Part shown: piece by piece, positions 57,869-64,000 of the stretch | Numbering within the stretch: position 1 is the stretch's first letter | How the letters are laid out: each line of letters opens with the position of its first letter | Position numbers and translations under genes: made by a program | Notes under the pieces: model-generated | Told to the model about the DNA's origin: nothing | Seen by the model: the letters and a program-made list of their open reading frames with translations, nothing else | Databases searched by the model: none | Assembly (NCBI GenBank): GCA_934513685.1 | Contig: CAKSWY010000011.1 | Coordinates: 1-64,000 of the forward strand | Direction: 5' to 3' | Source: an uncultured Oscillospiraceae bacterium | GTDB taxonomy: Bacteria > Bacillota > Clostridia > Oscillospirales > Ruminococcaceae | DNA: 64,000 nucleotides

Positions 57869-58588
57869 TCACAGGCTCCTTTCCGGGTAGGGGTAGGTGG
57901 TATCCCGCTTGCGGAACCACTGAATGAGCAGGATGGAAAGCCCCATCTTGATCATATACTGCACCGAGCGGGCGAAGTTCAGGTAGCTTTCGCCGGCAGT
58001 GCGCTCGGCCATTTTCACCTGAACCTCCTTGACCACCGCGCCGTTCTTGATGAGGTAGCTGATGGTGTCCGGCTCCGGGCCGTAGTTCAGATTCTGGGCA
58101 AACTCCTCCAGCAGGCGGCGGTTGAACATACGCATGCCGCTGGTGGGGTCGCAGATGGGCTGGCCGGTGGTGAGCCGGATGGCCCAGCTGATGAGGTAGC
58201 TGCCCACCATGCGCAGGGTGCGGGGCTTCAGCACCGTGATGAACCGGCTGCCGATCACGATGTCGGCCCCGGCCTCCAGCTCTTCCAGCATGGGAGCGAT
58301 GTACCGGGGCAGGTGCTGGCCGTCGGCGTCCAGCTGCATGGCGCAGTCGTACCCATGCTCAGCGGCGTAGCGCAGGCCGGTCTGGAACGCCCCGGCCAGG
58401 CCCAGGTTCACCGGCAGGTCGATCAGCCGGTAGCCGCGGCTGCGGCAGATGGCGGCGGTGCGGTCACGGCTGCCGTCGTTTACCACAACGTAATCGTATT
58501 GGGGGTAGTTCTGGATGAGGTCATCCACCACCCGTTCAATGCTGCCTTCTTCGTTGTAGGCAGGAATCACAATGAGGAGCTTTGGCAT
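57869..58588 (-). CDS. GT2 glycosyltransferase (polyprenyl-phosphate sugar synthase-like)
   Basis: A 239-residue GT-A enzyme like dolichol-phosphate mannose synthase. It begins LLIVIPAYNEEGSIERVVDD, has YVVVNDGSRDRT, the DxD-type MQLDADGQHLP, and CDPTSGMRMFNRRLL. It lacks membrane helices, so the neighbouring DUF2304 protein may tether it. AAGGAGG is before the ATG. It should transfer a sugar from a nucleotide donor to a lipid phosphate carrier. Confidence 0.9.
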   Translation of the reverse strand: MPKLLIVIPAYNEEGSIERVVDDLIQNYPQYDYVVVNDGSRDRTAAICRSRGYRLIDLPVNLGLAGAFQTGLRYAAEHGYDCAMQLDADGQHLPRYIAPMLEELEAGADIVIGSRFITVLKPRTLRMVGSYLISWAIRLTTGQPICDPTSGMRMFNRRLLEEFAQNLNYGPEPDTISYLIKNGAVVKEVQVKMAERTAGESYLNFARSVQYMIKMGLSILLIQWFRKRDTTYPYPERSL

Positions 58589-58597
58589 AATGCCTCC

Positions 58598-59755
58598 TTA
58601 TTCAGGGCGGGTCTTTGAGGCGGGCAGCAGGGCCTCCAGGGCGGCTGCGGTGGCGTCCCAGGTAAACAGCGTTTGCAGGCGCGCCCGGGTGAGGGCTGCG
58701 GCTTCGCACCGCCAGGCATCGTCCGTCAGGGCCTGCTTCAGCGCCGGGGCCAGGGCCTCGGGGGTCGGCGCGTCCAGCTGAATTCCATAGCGATCATCGG
58801 GCAGCAGCTCGTCGCTGCCGCCGGTGCGGCTGGTGAGGATGGGGCAGCCCAGGGCTGCGGCCTCCAGAAATGTGGTGGGAAAGCCCTCGGCGTACCGTGT
58901 GGGCAGGCAGTAGAGGTCCGCCTGCCGGTACAGCTGCAGCGTCTGGGCGTAGGGAACACTTCCAAGATAGAAAACACCCGGCGGGCAGGCGGCCTTCAGG
59001 CTGGCCAGCTGAGGGCCGTCTCCGGCCACCGCCAGAGCGGTATCGGGCAGGTGCAGGCGCGTGAAGGCCTCCACCAGCTCAGCCACACCCTTCTCCGGGA
59101 TGATGCGCCCCACAAAGGCGACCAGTTTGGTTTCAGGCGAAAGGCCCAGCCGGGCGCGCCAGTCGATCTGCGGCTCGCCTGCGGCCAGGGCTTCCAGCTG
59201 GGCGGGGTCCACGCTGTTGTAGAGGGTGCCTTTGGTCTGGATGTGGAAATGCGTCAGCCACCGGCAGACGGCCTGACTGACCCCGTAAAAGGGCGCGCCG
59301 CAGGCCTTGAGCCAGGCGGCGGCCAGATGCTCGTACAAATGCCCGGCCCAGCCCACCGGGCCGCCGCCCATGGGCAGGTGGCCGGTGGAGTGCTCGATGA
59401 CCAGGAAGGGGATGCGCCGCCGTTTGCAGCAGCCCGCCGCGTACAGGCTGGAGGGGTAGAACCGGGCCTGCACCACGCACAGGTCAATGGGGTTGGCCCA
59501 CACCTGCCCCATGAGGCGGCGGAGGGTACCGCCCGGCTTGGGCACGGGGAAGCGCCCGCCCATCAGCGGCCATACCGGAAGCCGGATGATCTCCACCCCC
59601 TCGGAGACCTCATGCTCCGGCAGGCCGGGCAGAGCGCTGGTAACCACCAGAACCCGGTGCCCATGGGCCAGCAGCTTTTGGGCCAGGCAGCTGGTGTATC
59701 GCTCGACCCCACCCACGGTGGGAAGGTATTGAGCCGAGAAAAAACAGATGGTCAC
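58598..59755 (-). CDS. GT4 family glycosyltransferase
   Basis: A 385-residue GT-B enzyme. The N-terminal half has FFSAQYLPTVGGVERYTSCL and the C-terminal half FVGRIIPEKGVAELVEAF, then ADLYCLPTRYAEGFPTTFLE, the E-x7-E retaining-GT motif region. GTG 59755 was chosen, as GGAG is 8 bases upstream; the upstream GTG 59764 overlaps that GGAG. It probably adds a sugar to the lipid-linked intermediate in the cytoplasm. Confidence 0.9.
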   Translation of the reverse strand: MTICFFSAQYLPTVGGVERYTSCLAQKLLAHGHRVLVVTSALPGLPEHEVSEGVEIIRLPVWPLMGGRFPVPKPGGTLRRLMGQVWANPIDLCVVQARFYPSSLYAAGCCKRRRIPFLVIEHSTGHLPMGGGPVGWAGHLYEHLAAAWLKACGAPFYGVSQAVCRWLTHFHIQTKGTLYNSVDPAQLEALAAGEPQIDWRARLGLSPETKLVAFVGRIIPEKGVAELVEAFTRLHLPDTALAVAGDGPQLASLKAACPPGVFYLGSVPYAQTLQLYRQADLYCLPTRYAEGFPTTFLEAAALGCPILTSRTGGSDELLPDDRYGIQLDAPTPEALAPALKQALTDDAWRCEAAALTRARLQTLFTWDATAAALEALLPASKTRPE

Positions 59756-59787
59756 GCAAAACACTCCAATTCGGACAGTGTGACTGA

Positions 59788-59793
59788 ATTATA
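59788..59793 (-). promoter_or_regulatory. Possible internal -10 before the GT4 gene
   Basis: The minus strand has TATAAT at 59793-59788 in an A+T-rich 99-base gap between the GT2-GtrA and GT4 genes. A fitting -35 is not visible (GGCGGT at 17 bases). Confidence 0.3.
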
Positions 59794-59854
59794 ACAAAAC
59801 GTAAAAAACAACCGCCGGAAATTTATACCGAATTTGTAATTTGCACAGATGAAA

Positions 59855-60907
59855 TTACTTTTTGTATACGAACACCCGCTGGATCTGGAAGCTGACAAAG
59901 AACAGCAGCACGTCCACGGGGATCTTCACCAGCAGCTCGCTGCCGCCGGGAAGCAGGCGGTAGAAGCGGCTCACCAGCAGGGCGCTGATGCACATCTGCA
60001 CCACCGCCAGGCAGAAGTACCGCAGGGCCGCGCCCCGGTGGTCGGCCTTGCTCTTGAACACCACCCGGTAGTTCAGCAGGTAGTTGTAGCAGGCGCTGAT
60101 GACGCGGGCCATCACGGTGGCCCCGACGATGTAGTCAAAGCTTACCCGGCCGCGCAGCAGCCCGCAGAACAGGGTAAAGAAGAGCAGATCCACCACGCTG
60201 GAGGACAGGGAGGAGAACAGGAACTTGCCGAAGATGGCATAGATGCGGATGGAGTCCCGAATGGGATTGAAGTGGCTGGTGCGGTTTTCTTCAATGTAAA
60301 CCGTCTTGATGGGCACCTCCACAATGGGCACCTCGGCCTCCTTGGTGTCAATGAGCATATTGGACTCAAACTCGAAGCGCTCGCCCGCCGTGGCCAGCAG
60401 GGTTTTCATAAAGCGGGTGGGAATGGCCCGCAGGCCGGTCTGGGTGTCGGTGATCTTCAGCCCGACCAGCAGCCGGAACATCATGCGGGTGCACTTGTTG
60501 CCGAAGCTGGAGCGGGCAGGAACGTCCGCCTGGTCAAAATCCCGGCAGCCGAGAATCAGGCTGTCCGGATGGTCCAGCAGGGCCTGCATGCACTTGAGAA
60601 TGCACTCGGGGGTGTGCTGGCCGTCCGAATCGGCGGTGACACAGCCCGGGGCGTCCGGCCAGGTGAGCAGGCAGTAGTTGAAGGCGTCCTTCAACGCGCG
60701 GCCCTTGCCCAGGTTTACGGCGTGGCGCAGAACGGTGCAGCCCTGCTGCTCGGCCTCGTCGAAGAAATGGCGGTAGTCTGGCCCGCTGCCGTCGTCCACC
60801 AGCACGATGTTTTCAATGCCTGCCTGACGCAGCTGGGCCAGCAGACGGGGAAGCTTCTCATCCGGCTCCAGCGAGGGGATGATGAGGGGAATCTGTTTTA
60901 CGTTCAT
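59855..60907 (-). CDS. GT2-GtrA fusion: sugar-lipid synthase with flippase-like domain
   Basis: A 350-residue fusion. Residues 1-220 are a GT2 domain (IIPSLEPDEKLPRLLAQLRQ, VLVDDGSGPDYR, VTADSDGQHTPECI). Residues 228-350 are a four-helix GtrA domain (SSSVVDLLFFTLFCGLL, YNYLLNYRVVFKSKA). In phage and bacterial gtr systems the two functions are separate proteins that make and flip undecaprenyl-phosphate glucose; here they are joined. A good AAGGAG is found 8 bases before the ATG. Confidence 0.9.
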   Translation of the reverse strand: MNVKQIPLIIPSLEPDEKLPRLLAQLRQAGIENIVLVDDGSGPDYRHFFDEAEQQGCTVLRHAVNLGKGRALKDAFNYCLLTWPDAPGCVTADSDGQHTPECILKCMQALLDHPDSLILGCRDFDQADVPARSSFGNKCTRMMFRLLVGLKITDTQTGLRAIPTRFMKTLLATAGERFEFESNMLIDTKEAEVPIVEVPIKTVYIEENRTSHFNPIRDSIRIYAIFGKFLFSSLSSSVVDLLFFTLFCGLLRGRVSFDYIVGATVMARVISACYNYLLNYRVVFKSKADHRGAALRYFCLAVVQMCISALLVSRFYRLLPGGSELLVKIPVDVLLFFVSFQIQRVFVYKK

Positions 60908-60973
60908 CGGTTTCTCCTTATTGCAAAGAAGGGGGAACAGGGCGCCGCAGAACGCGGCGGCCTGTGGTTGGGG

Positions 60974-63022
60974 TTATCGGGCCAGAATGGCCAGAAACGC
61001 ATTGAGGAGCACACCCAGGTCGGCCAGCGCAAAGGCCGCACAGAGGGTCTGGTCGCTGCCGGTGCGGGTGAAGTTCACCGGGCGCAGGGCTAGCAGGCCA
61101 AGCGGCAGCGCGGGCAGGAAATACCGCCCCTGCAGGCCGTAAATGGTGGTGTAGTAGGTGGGGGTCCAGGTGATGCACCCGGCCACCGCCAGGGCACAGC
61201 AGCCCAGCGCCAGCAGGCCGCCCCAGCCGCGGCTGAACACGCCCGGCCAGCCGGGTTCGCCCTGCCGCGGAACAACGGCCCAGAACAGAAGCCCGTACAG
61301 CACCAGCACCCAGCCCCAGGCCAGGTCCAGGCTGTAATAGCTCAGCTTGCCGCCCACCAGCGTTTTAATGTAATGGTCGCCCAGCTCCACGGCGCTGCGC
61401 ACCGCCAGCTGGATGGTCTGGCCCGGGTGGGCCAGAATGTATCCGATGGAATAGCAGATGTTGTCCGGGTTTTCGGCCTTTTCTTCCAGGCCCCACTGGT
61501 CGGCAACCTCCTGCGAGACGGCCTCGGTCTGGGCGGCCAGCTCTTCGGCGCTGTCAGCCCGGGCAAACAGGCCCTGAATGGTGTACCGGGCGCCGCTGAG
61601 GGCGAAGGCCGCCACACATAGGGCCAGAAAACCGGCCTTGACCGCCTTGCTGTTGCGGGGAAGCCGCTGGGCCGGAATGAGCAGGAACAGCGCCGCCAGC
61701 GGGAAATACACCACCTTGGCGGGCACCAGCAGCACGCCGAGAATCGCCAGCGGCACCAGCTGCCGCCAGGTCAGGCGCTCGTGGGGGCCATAGGCGGCGT
61801 CCAGGCAGAGCGCGGTGAAGGCAAAGGCCAGTCCCAGGGTGAGGCAGTCCCGGCTGAAGGAGGCCGCCAGATGAAGGCTCATGGGCAGAAGGCCCGCCGC
61901 GGCGAAAACGCCCTTGCCGAAGGGGGCCTTTTTGACGGCCCAGGCCGTGAGCAGGGCGAAAACCAGCAGATTGGCCAGCCGCCCCAGCAGCAGGGTGGGG
62001 GTGAAGCCCAGCCGCAGCAGAAAGCCCAGTGCCACGGCCGCGCCGCTGACGGTGTACAGCAGGTTGCTGTCGTCCGCCTGCATTTCGCTGTACAGCTCAA
62101 AATCGCCGGGGGCATCGTTGCTGCGAGTGAGCAGCGTGCCGGTGAATTCCTTCCAGGTGAACACGGTGGTGTTCTGGTCCTGCAGCAGCGGGTCCACATC
62201 GGTGGGACGGCGATAGGTGTCGCACAGGGGCACCGAGTTCAGGGGCAGCCGGCTGGTGAAGGTGGTGGCCACCGAGAAACTCTGGTTGATGTGGAACTGC
62301 TCGTCCGGCGCAGAGTAGGGGGGCAGCACCATGCAGAACACCACGCCCAGTGCCAGCACCAGGCAGAAATACAGCCGATGCAGGGCAAACCCGCGGCCGG
62401 CAAGCCAGAATGCGCCGCACACAATAATTACTAAAAGTAAAACAATGGCAAAGTAATACTTCGAGACAAAGCTGCCCACCCGGTCAACGGTGGCCAGCAG
62501 GGCCAGCGCACCGGGCTGAGAGGCGCCGTCCGCTTCCAGAGCGCCAAAGCCCTCCACCGCATCCTCACTGCGGCCTGCGGTCAGGCGGCCCGCGCCGGTG
62601 TAATGGGGGGTCAGGGTCACGGTGTAATTCTCCGCGGCCCCGGCGGGGACCGGTGCGTCCAGCCCAAGCACGGTGTACTGCCCGGGAAGAATGGCGCTCA
62701 TGTCGCCGGTGCTGCTTGCCAGCAGCTCTCCGGTGGCGGCGTTGGTCAGGGTCAGGGTCAGCTCTCCCTGCGGCTGCTCGCCCGAAAGGCCGAACACAAA
62801 CCCCAGCGTGTACAGGGGCTGCTCGGTGGAGAAGGTCTGACTTACGGATTCTTCAATGGGGTCAGTATAGGCGGTGTACTGGTCGTTCAGTTTGGCCGAG
62901 ACGCCCTTGGTCTGGGCAGGCAGAACCTCCACCCACCACAGCACCAGGGCGGCCACCAACAGGCACAGGGCCAGCGCCGCGCAGCCCAGGCTTCGCCGAT
63001 GGGCTGCAAAAAATTGTTTCAT
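60974..63022 (-). CDS. DUF2142 polytopic membrane protein (GT-C like)
   Basis: A 682-residue protein. It has an N-terminal helix (LGCAALALCLLVAALVLWW), a roughly 140-residue outside domain rich in Thr and beta patterns (residues 40-175), then about ten more membrane helices. The PPYSAPDEQFHINQSF segment is the DUF2142 signature and resembles GT-C transferases, and LQGRYFLPALPL is near the end. ATG 63022 follows AAGGAG 7 bases upstream. It is the first gene of the locus and the likely user of the flipped lipid-sugar. Confidence 0.88.
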   Translation of the reverse strand: MKQFFAAHRRSLGCAALALCLLVAALVLWWVEVLPAQTKGVSAKLNDQYTAYTDPIEESVSQTFSTEQPLYTLGFVFGLSGEQPQGELTLTLTNAATGELLASSTGDMSAILPGQYTVLGLDAPVPAGAAENYTVTLTPHYTGAGRLTAGRSEDAVEGFGALEADGASQPGALALLATVDRVGSFVSKYYFAIVLLLVIIVCGAFWLAGRGFALHRLYFCLVLALGVVFCMVLPPYSAPDEQFHINQSFSVATTFTSRLPLNSVPLCDTYRRPTDVDPLLQDQNTTVFTWKEFTGTLLTRSNDAPGDFELYSEMQADDSNLLYTVSGAAVALGFLLRLGFTPTLLLGRLANLLVFALLTAWAVKKAPFGKGVFAAAGLLPMSLHLAASFSRDCLTLGLAFAFTALCLDAAYGPHERLTWRQLVPLAILGVLLVPAKVVYFPLAALFLLIPAQRLPRNSKAVKAGFLALCVAAFALSGARYTIQGLFARADSAEELAAQTEAVSQEVADQWGLEEKAENPDNICYSIGYILAHPGQTIQLAVRSAVELGDHYIKTLVGGKLSYYSLDLAWGWVLVLYGLLFWAVVPRQGEPGWPGVFSRGWGGLLALGCCALAVAGCITWTPTYYTTIYGLQGRYFLPALPLGLLALRPVNFTRTGSDQTLCAAFALADLGVLLNAFLAILAR

Positions 63023-63058
63023 AGCGTATCTCCTTATGATTGGCAATAGCTAAAGTTT

Positions 63059-63067
63059 AGTATAGCA
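63059..63067 (-). promoter_or_regulatory. Extended -10 of the glycan locus
   Basis: The minus strand reads TGCTATACT at 63067-63059; no good -35 is visible at 17 bases (TTTTCT). Confidence 0.4.
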
Positions 63068-63148
63068 CAAAGAGGGGAAAAAGAAAACGGGAGAGCCGTG
63101 CATCCGGGTCGAAAAACGGAAAATTGAACAAATGAATAAAAAGTATAC

Positions 63149-63154
63149 TATAAT
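63149..63154 (+). promoter_or_regulatory. Possible -10 of the 90-residue membrane protein gene
   Basis: TATAAT at 63149-63154 in a very A+T-rich stretch. TTGAAC (63124-63129) is 19 bases away, which is longer than optimal. Confidence 0.4.
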
Positions 63155-63192
63155 AAAAAATAAAATTCCATCCTTGAAAGGACGTTGAAAAA

Positions 63193-63465
63193 ATGACCAA
63201 CAAACCGGGAAACTGGCGGCAGGGCATCGCCGCATTTTGCAGATGGGGCCTTGTCTGGCTGAGCATCGGGCTGTTCACGCTTTTGGCGGGCATCAACCTG
63301 CTGCGCACGGCGTTTATGGAACGGATTCTTCTGGTGGCACAATGCATTGTTCTGGCGGTATGGGCGCTGCCCTATGGCGCGGCGGGCCTGAATGGGATGG
63401 CGGCGCTTAAAACGCTGGTGCTGAGACTGCGCGGCGGGCAGGAGAAAAAGGCCAACGCAGTCTGA
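63193..63465 (+). CDS. Small membrane protein, function unknown
   Basis: A 90-residue protein with two to three hydrophobic segments (WGLVWLSIGLFTLLAGINLL, LLVAQCIVLAVWALPYGAAG) and basic ends. GAAAGGA lies about 10 bases before the ATG. I do not recognise a family. It stands alone between the divergent glycan locus and a terminator. Confidence 0.65.
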   Translation: MTNKPGNWRQGIAAFCRWGLVWLSIGLFTLLAGINLLRTAFMERILLVAQCIVLAVWALPYGAAGLNGMAALKTLVLRLRGGQEKKANAV

Positions 63466-63500
63466 AGTAAATTACGAATGACATGGATTCTTGAAACAAG

Positions 63501-63538
63501 GAAGGCCCACGGAAAAAGAGCCGCGGGCCTTCTTCTTT
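63501..63538 (+). terminator. Terminator of the 90-residue membrane protein gene
   Basis: GAAGGCCCACGG (63501-63512) pairs with CCGCGGGCCTTC (63521-63532) with one A-C mismatch, then TTCTTTTG. Confidence 0.8.
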
Positions 63539-63558
63539 TGCAAAAAGGCAAGAACCAT

Positions 63559-63598
63559 AAAAAAACCCGGGCCTGTCCCTTACGGAACAGGCCCGGGT
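63559..63598 (-). terminator. Terminator of the ssb-rpsR operon
   Basis: ACCCGGGCCTGT (63565-63576) pairs exactly with ACAGGCCCGGGT (63587-63598). On the minus strand the stem is followed by a run of seven or so T residues, as expected 3' of rpsR. Confidence 0.88.
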
Positions 63599-63626
63599 CA
63601 AAACGCAATACCGCGCGAAGCGAGGA

Positions 63627-63884
63627 TTAGTCGCTCACGTAGGGCATCAGGGCGACGTGACGGGCGCGCTTGATGGCGACGGTCAGCTCGCGCTGATGGA
63701 ACGCGCAGGTGCCGGTGACGCGGCGGGGAATGATCTTCGCACGCTCGCTCACGTACTTACGCAGACGGGGCACATCCTTGTAGTCGATGTGGTCGATGCG
63801 GTCCACGCAGAAGCTGCAGACCTTCTTGCGGCCACGGCGCATGGGGCGGGCCGGACGGCCGCCTTCAGTTCTCTCAAAAGCCAT
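63627..63884 (-). CDS. rpsR: 30S ribosomal protein S18
   Basis: An 85-residue S18. It has a basic N-terminus, the zinc-type motif KKVCSFCVD, the central [40 protein letters not shown] and [11 protein letters not shown]. Three or four of the zinc ligands are kept. AGGAGG precedes the ATG on the minus strand. It is 25 bases downstream of ssb, the conserved rpsF-ssb-rpsR order. Confidence 0.97.
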   Translation of the reverse strand: MAFERTEGGRPARPMRRGRKKVCSFCVDRIDHIDYKDVPRLRKYVSERAKIIPRRVTGTCAFHQRELTVAIKRARHVALMPYVSD

Positions 63885-63909
63885 GACGGTTACCTCCTGT
63901 TAGATTCTG

Positions 63910-64000
63910 TTAGAAGGGCAGATCCTCGTTGTCGTCGATCACAGCAAAATCATCGTTGCTGCCGGCGGAATAACTGGGCACCGGGTCAGAGACCGGGCGC
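63910..64000 (-). CDS. ssb: Single-stranded DNA-binding protein, C-terminal end only
   Basis: The minus strand encodes a final segment reading SYSAGSNDDFAVIDDNEDLP followed by F and TAA. The acidic DDNEDLPF tail is the SSB C-terminal tip that docks partner proteins. The N-terminal OB fold lies beyond the window edge. Confidence 0.92.
   Translation of the reverse strand, partial: RPVSDPVPSYSAGSNDDFAVIDDNEDLPF

Noticed and set aside
1..64000. CRISPR arrays, insertion sequences with terminal repeats, rRNA genes
   Set aside because: No regularly spaced repeats, transposase genes or rRNA sequences were seen on reading through.

Overview
The window is a G+C-rich, densely packed chromosomal segment from a Gram-positive, low-outer-membrane type bacterium, best explained as a member of the class Clostridia, probably the high-G+C Oscillospiraceae/Ruminococcaceae (Faecalibacterium-Gemmiger-Subdoligranulum-like). 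The basis is the spc/alpha ribosomal operon order with adk-map-KOW protein-infA inserted, the Clostridia-type yqeK-LCP-rsfS, YqeG, PFL/ACT, CD1247-like and spoIIR genes, strong AAGGAGG ribosome binding sites and the absence of any outer-membrane gene. The genus is an inference.

Layout. 1-8680: the end of the spc operon and the alpha operon (rpsH-rplF-rplR-rpsE-rpmD-rplO-secY-adk-map-KOW-infA-rpmJ-rpsM-rpsK-rpsD-rpoA-rplQ), closed by a strong terminator. 8700-18550: metabolic genes: a D-2-hydroxyacid dehydrogenase, a CBS-type family II pyrophosphatase, a tightly coupled minus-strand operon (Lrp regulator, aminotransferase, DUF362/ferredoxin protein, ispE) and, divergently, ACT-PFL-acyltransferase. 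18560-20010: an A+T-rich foreign island with a membrane protein/XRE regulator pair, an integrase remnant and a possible phage scrap, next to tRNA-Val(GAC). 20250-25740: DUF378, azlCD, a PAP2-like protein, an Xaa-Pro aminopeptidase, spoIIR and a peptidoglycan-binding protein. 25860-32923: addBA recombination nuclease. 32950-34400: infC-rpmI-rplT with an attenuator-like leader and an AUC start codon for infC. 34460-53380: a long housekeeping run: rRNA methyltransferase, dprA, topA, trmFO, plsX, rnc, smc, ftsY, rdgB, yhbY, nadD, yqeK, LCP ligase, rsfS, leuS. 53590-56850: rpsU, YqeG, a nuclease-IV-like protein, efp and a zinc-ribbon protein. 56870-63480: a conserved small protein, then a five-gene minus-strand membrane-glycan locus (DUF2142, GT2-GtrA, GT4, GT2, DUF2304). 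63600-64000: rpsR and the end of ssb.

Most of the window is ordinary core genome. The parts that deserve a second look are the ispE/DUF362-ferredoxin/aminotransferase/Lrp operon, the compact glycan-decoration locus, the integrated island beside tRNA-Val, an intact spoIIR with a possible sporulation-type promoter, the noncanonical infC start, and a recurrent promoter style (TTGC-type -35 with TGCTATAAT extended -10), including one such promoter inside yqeK. No CRISPR array, intact mobile element or rRNA gene was seen.
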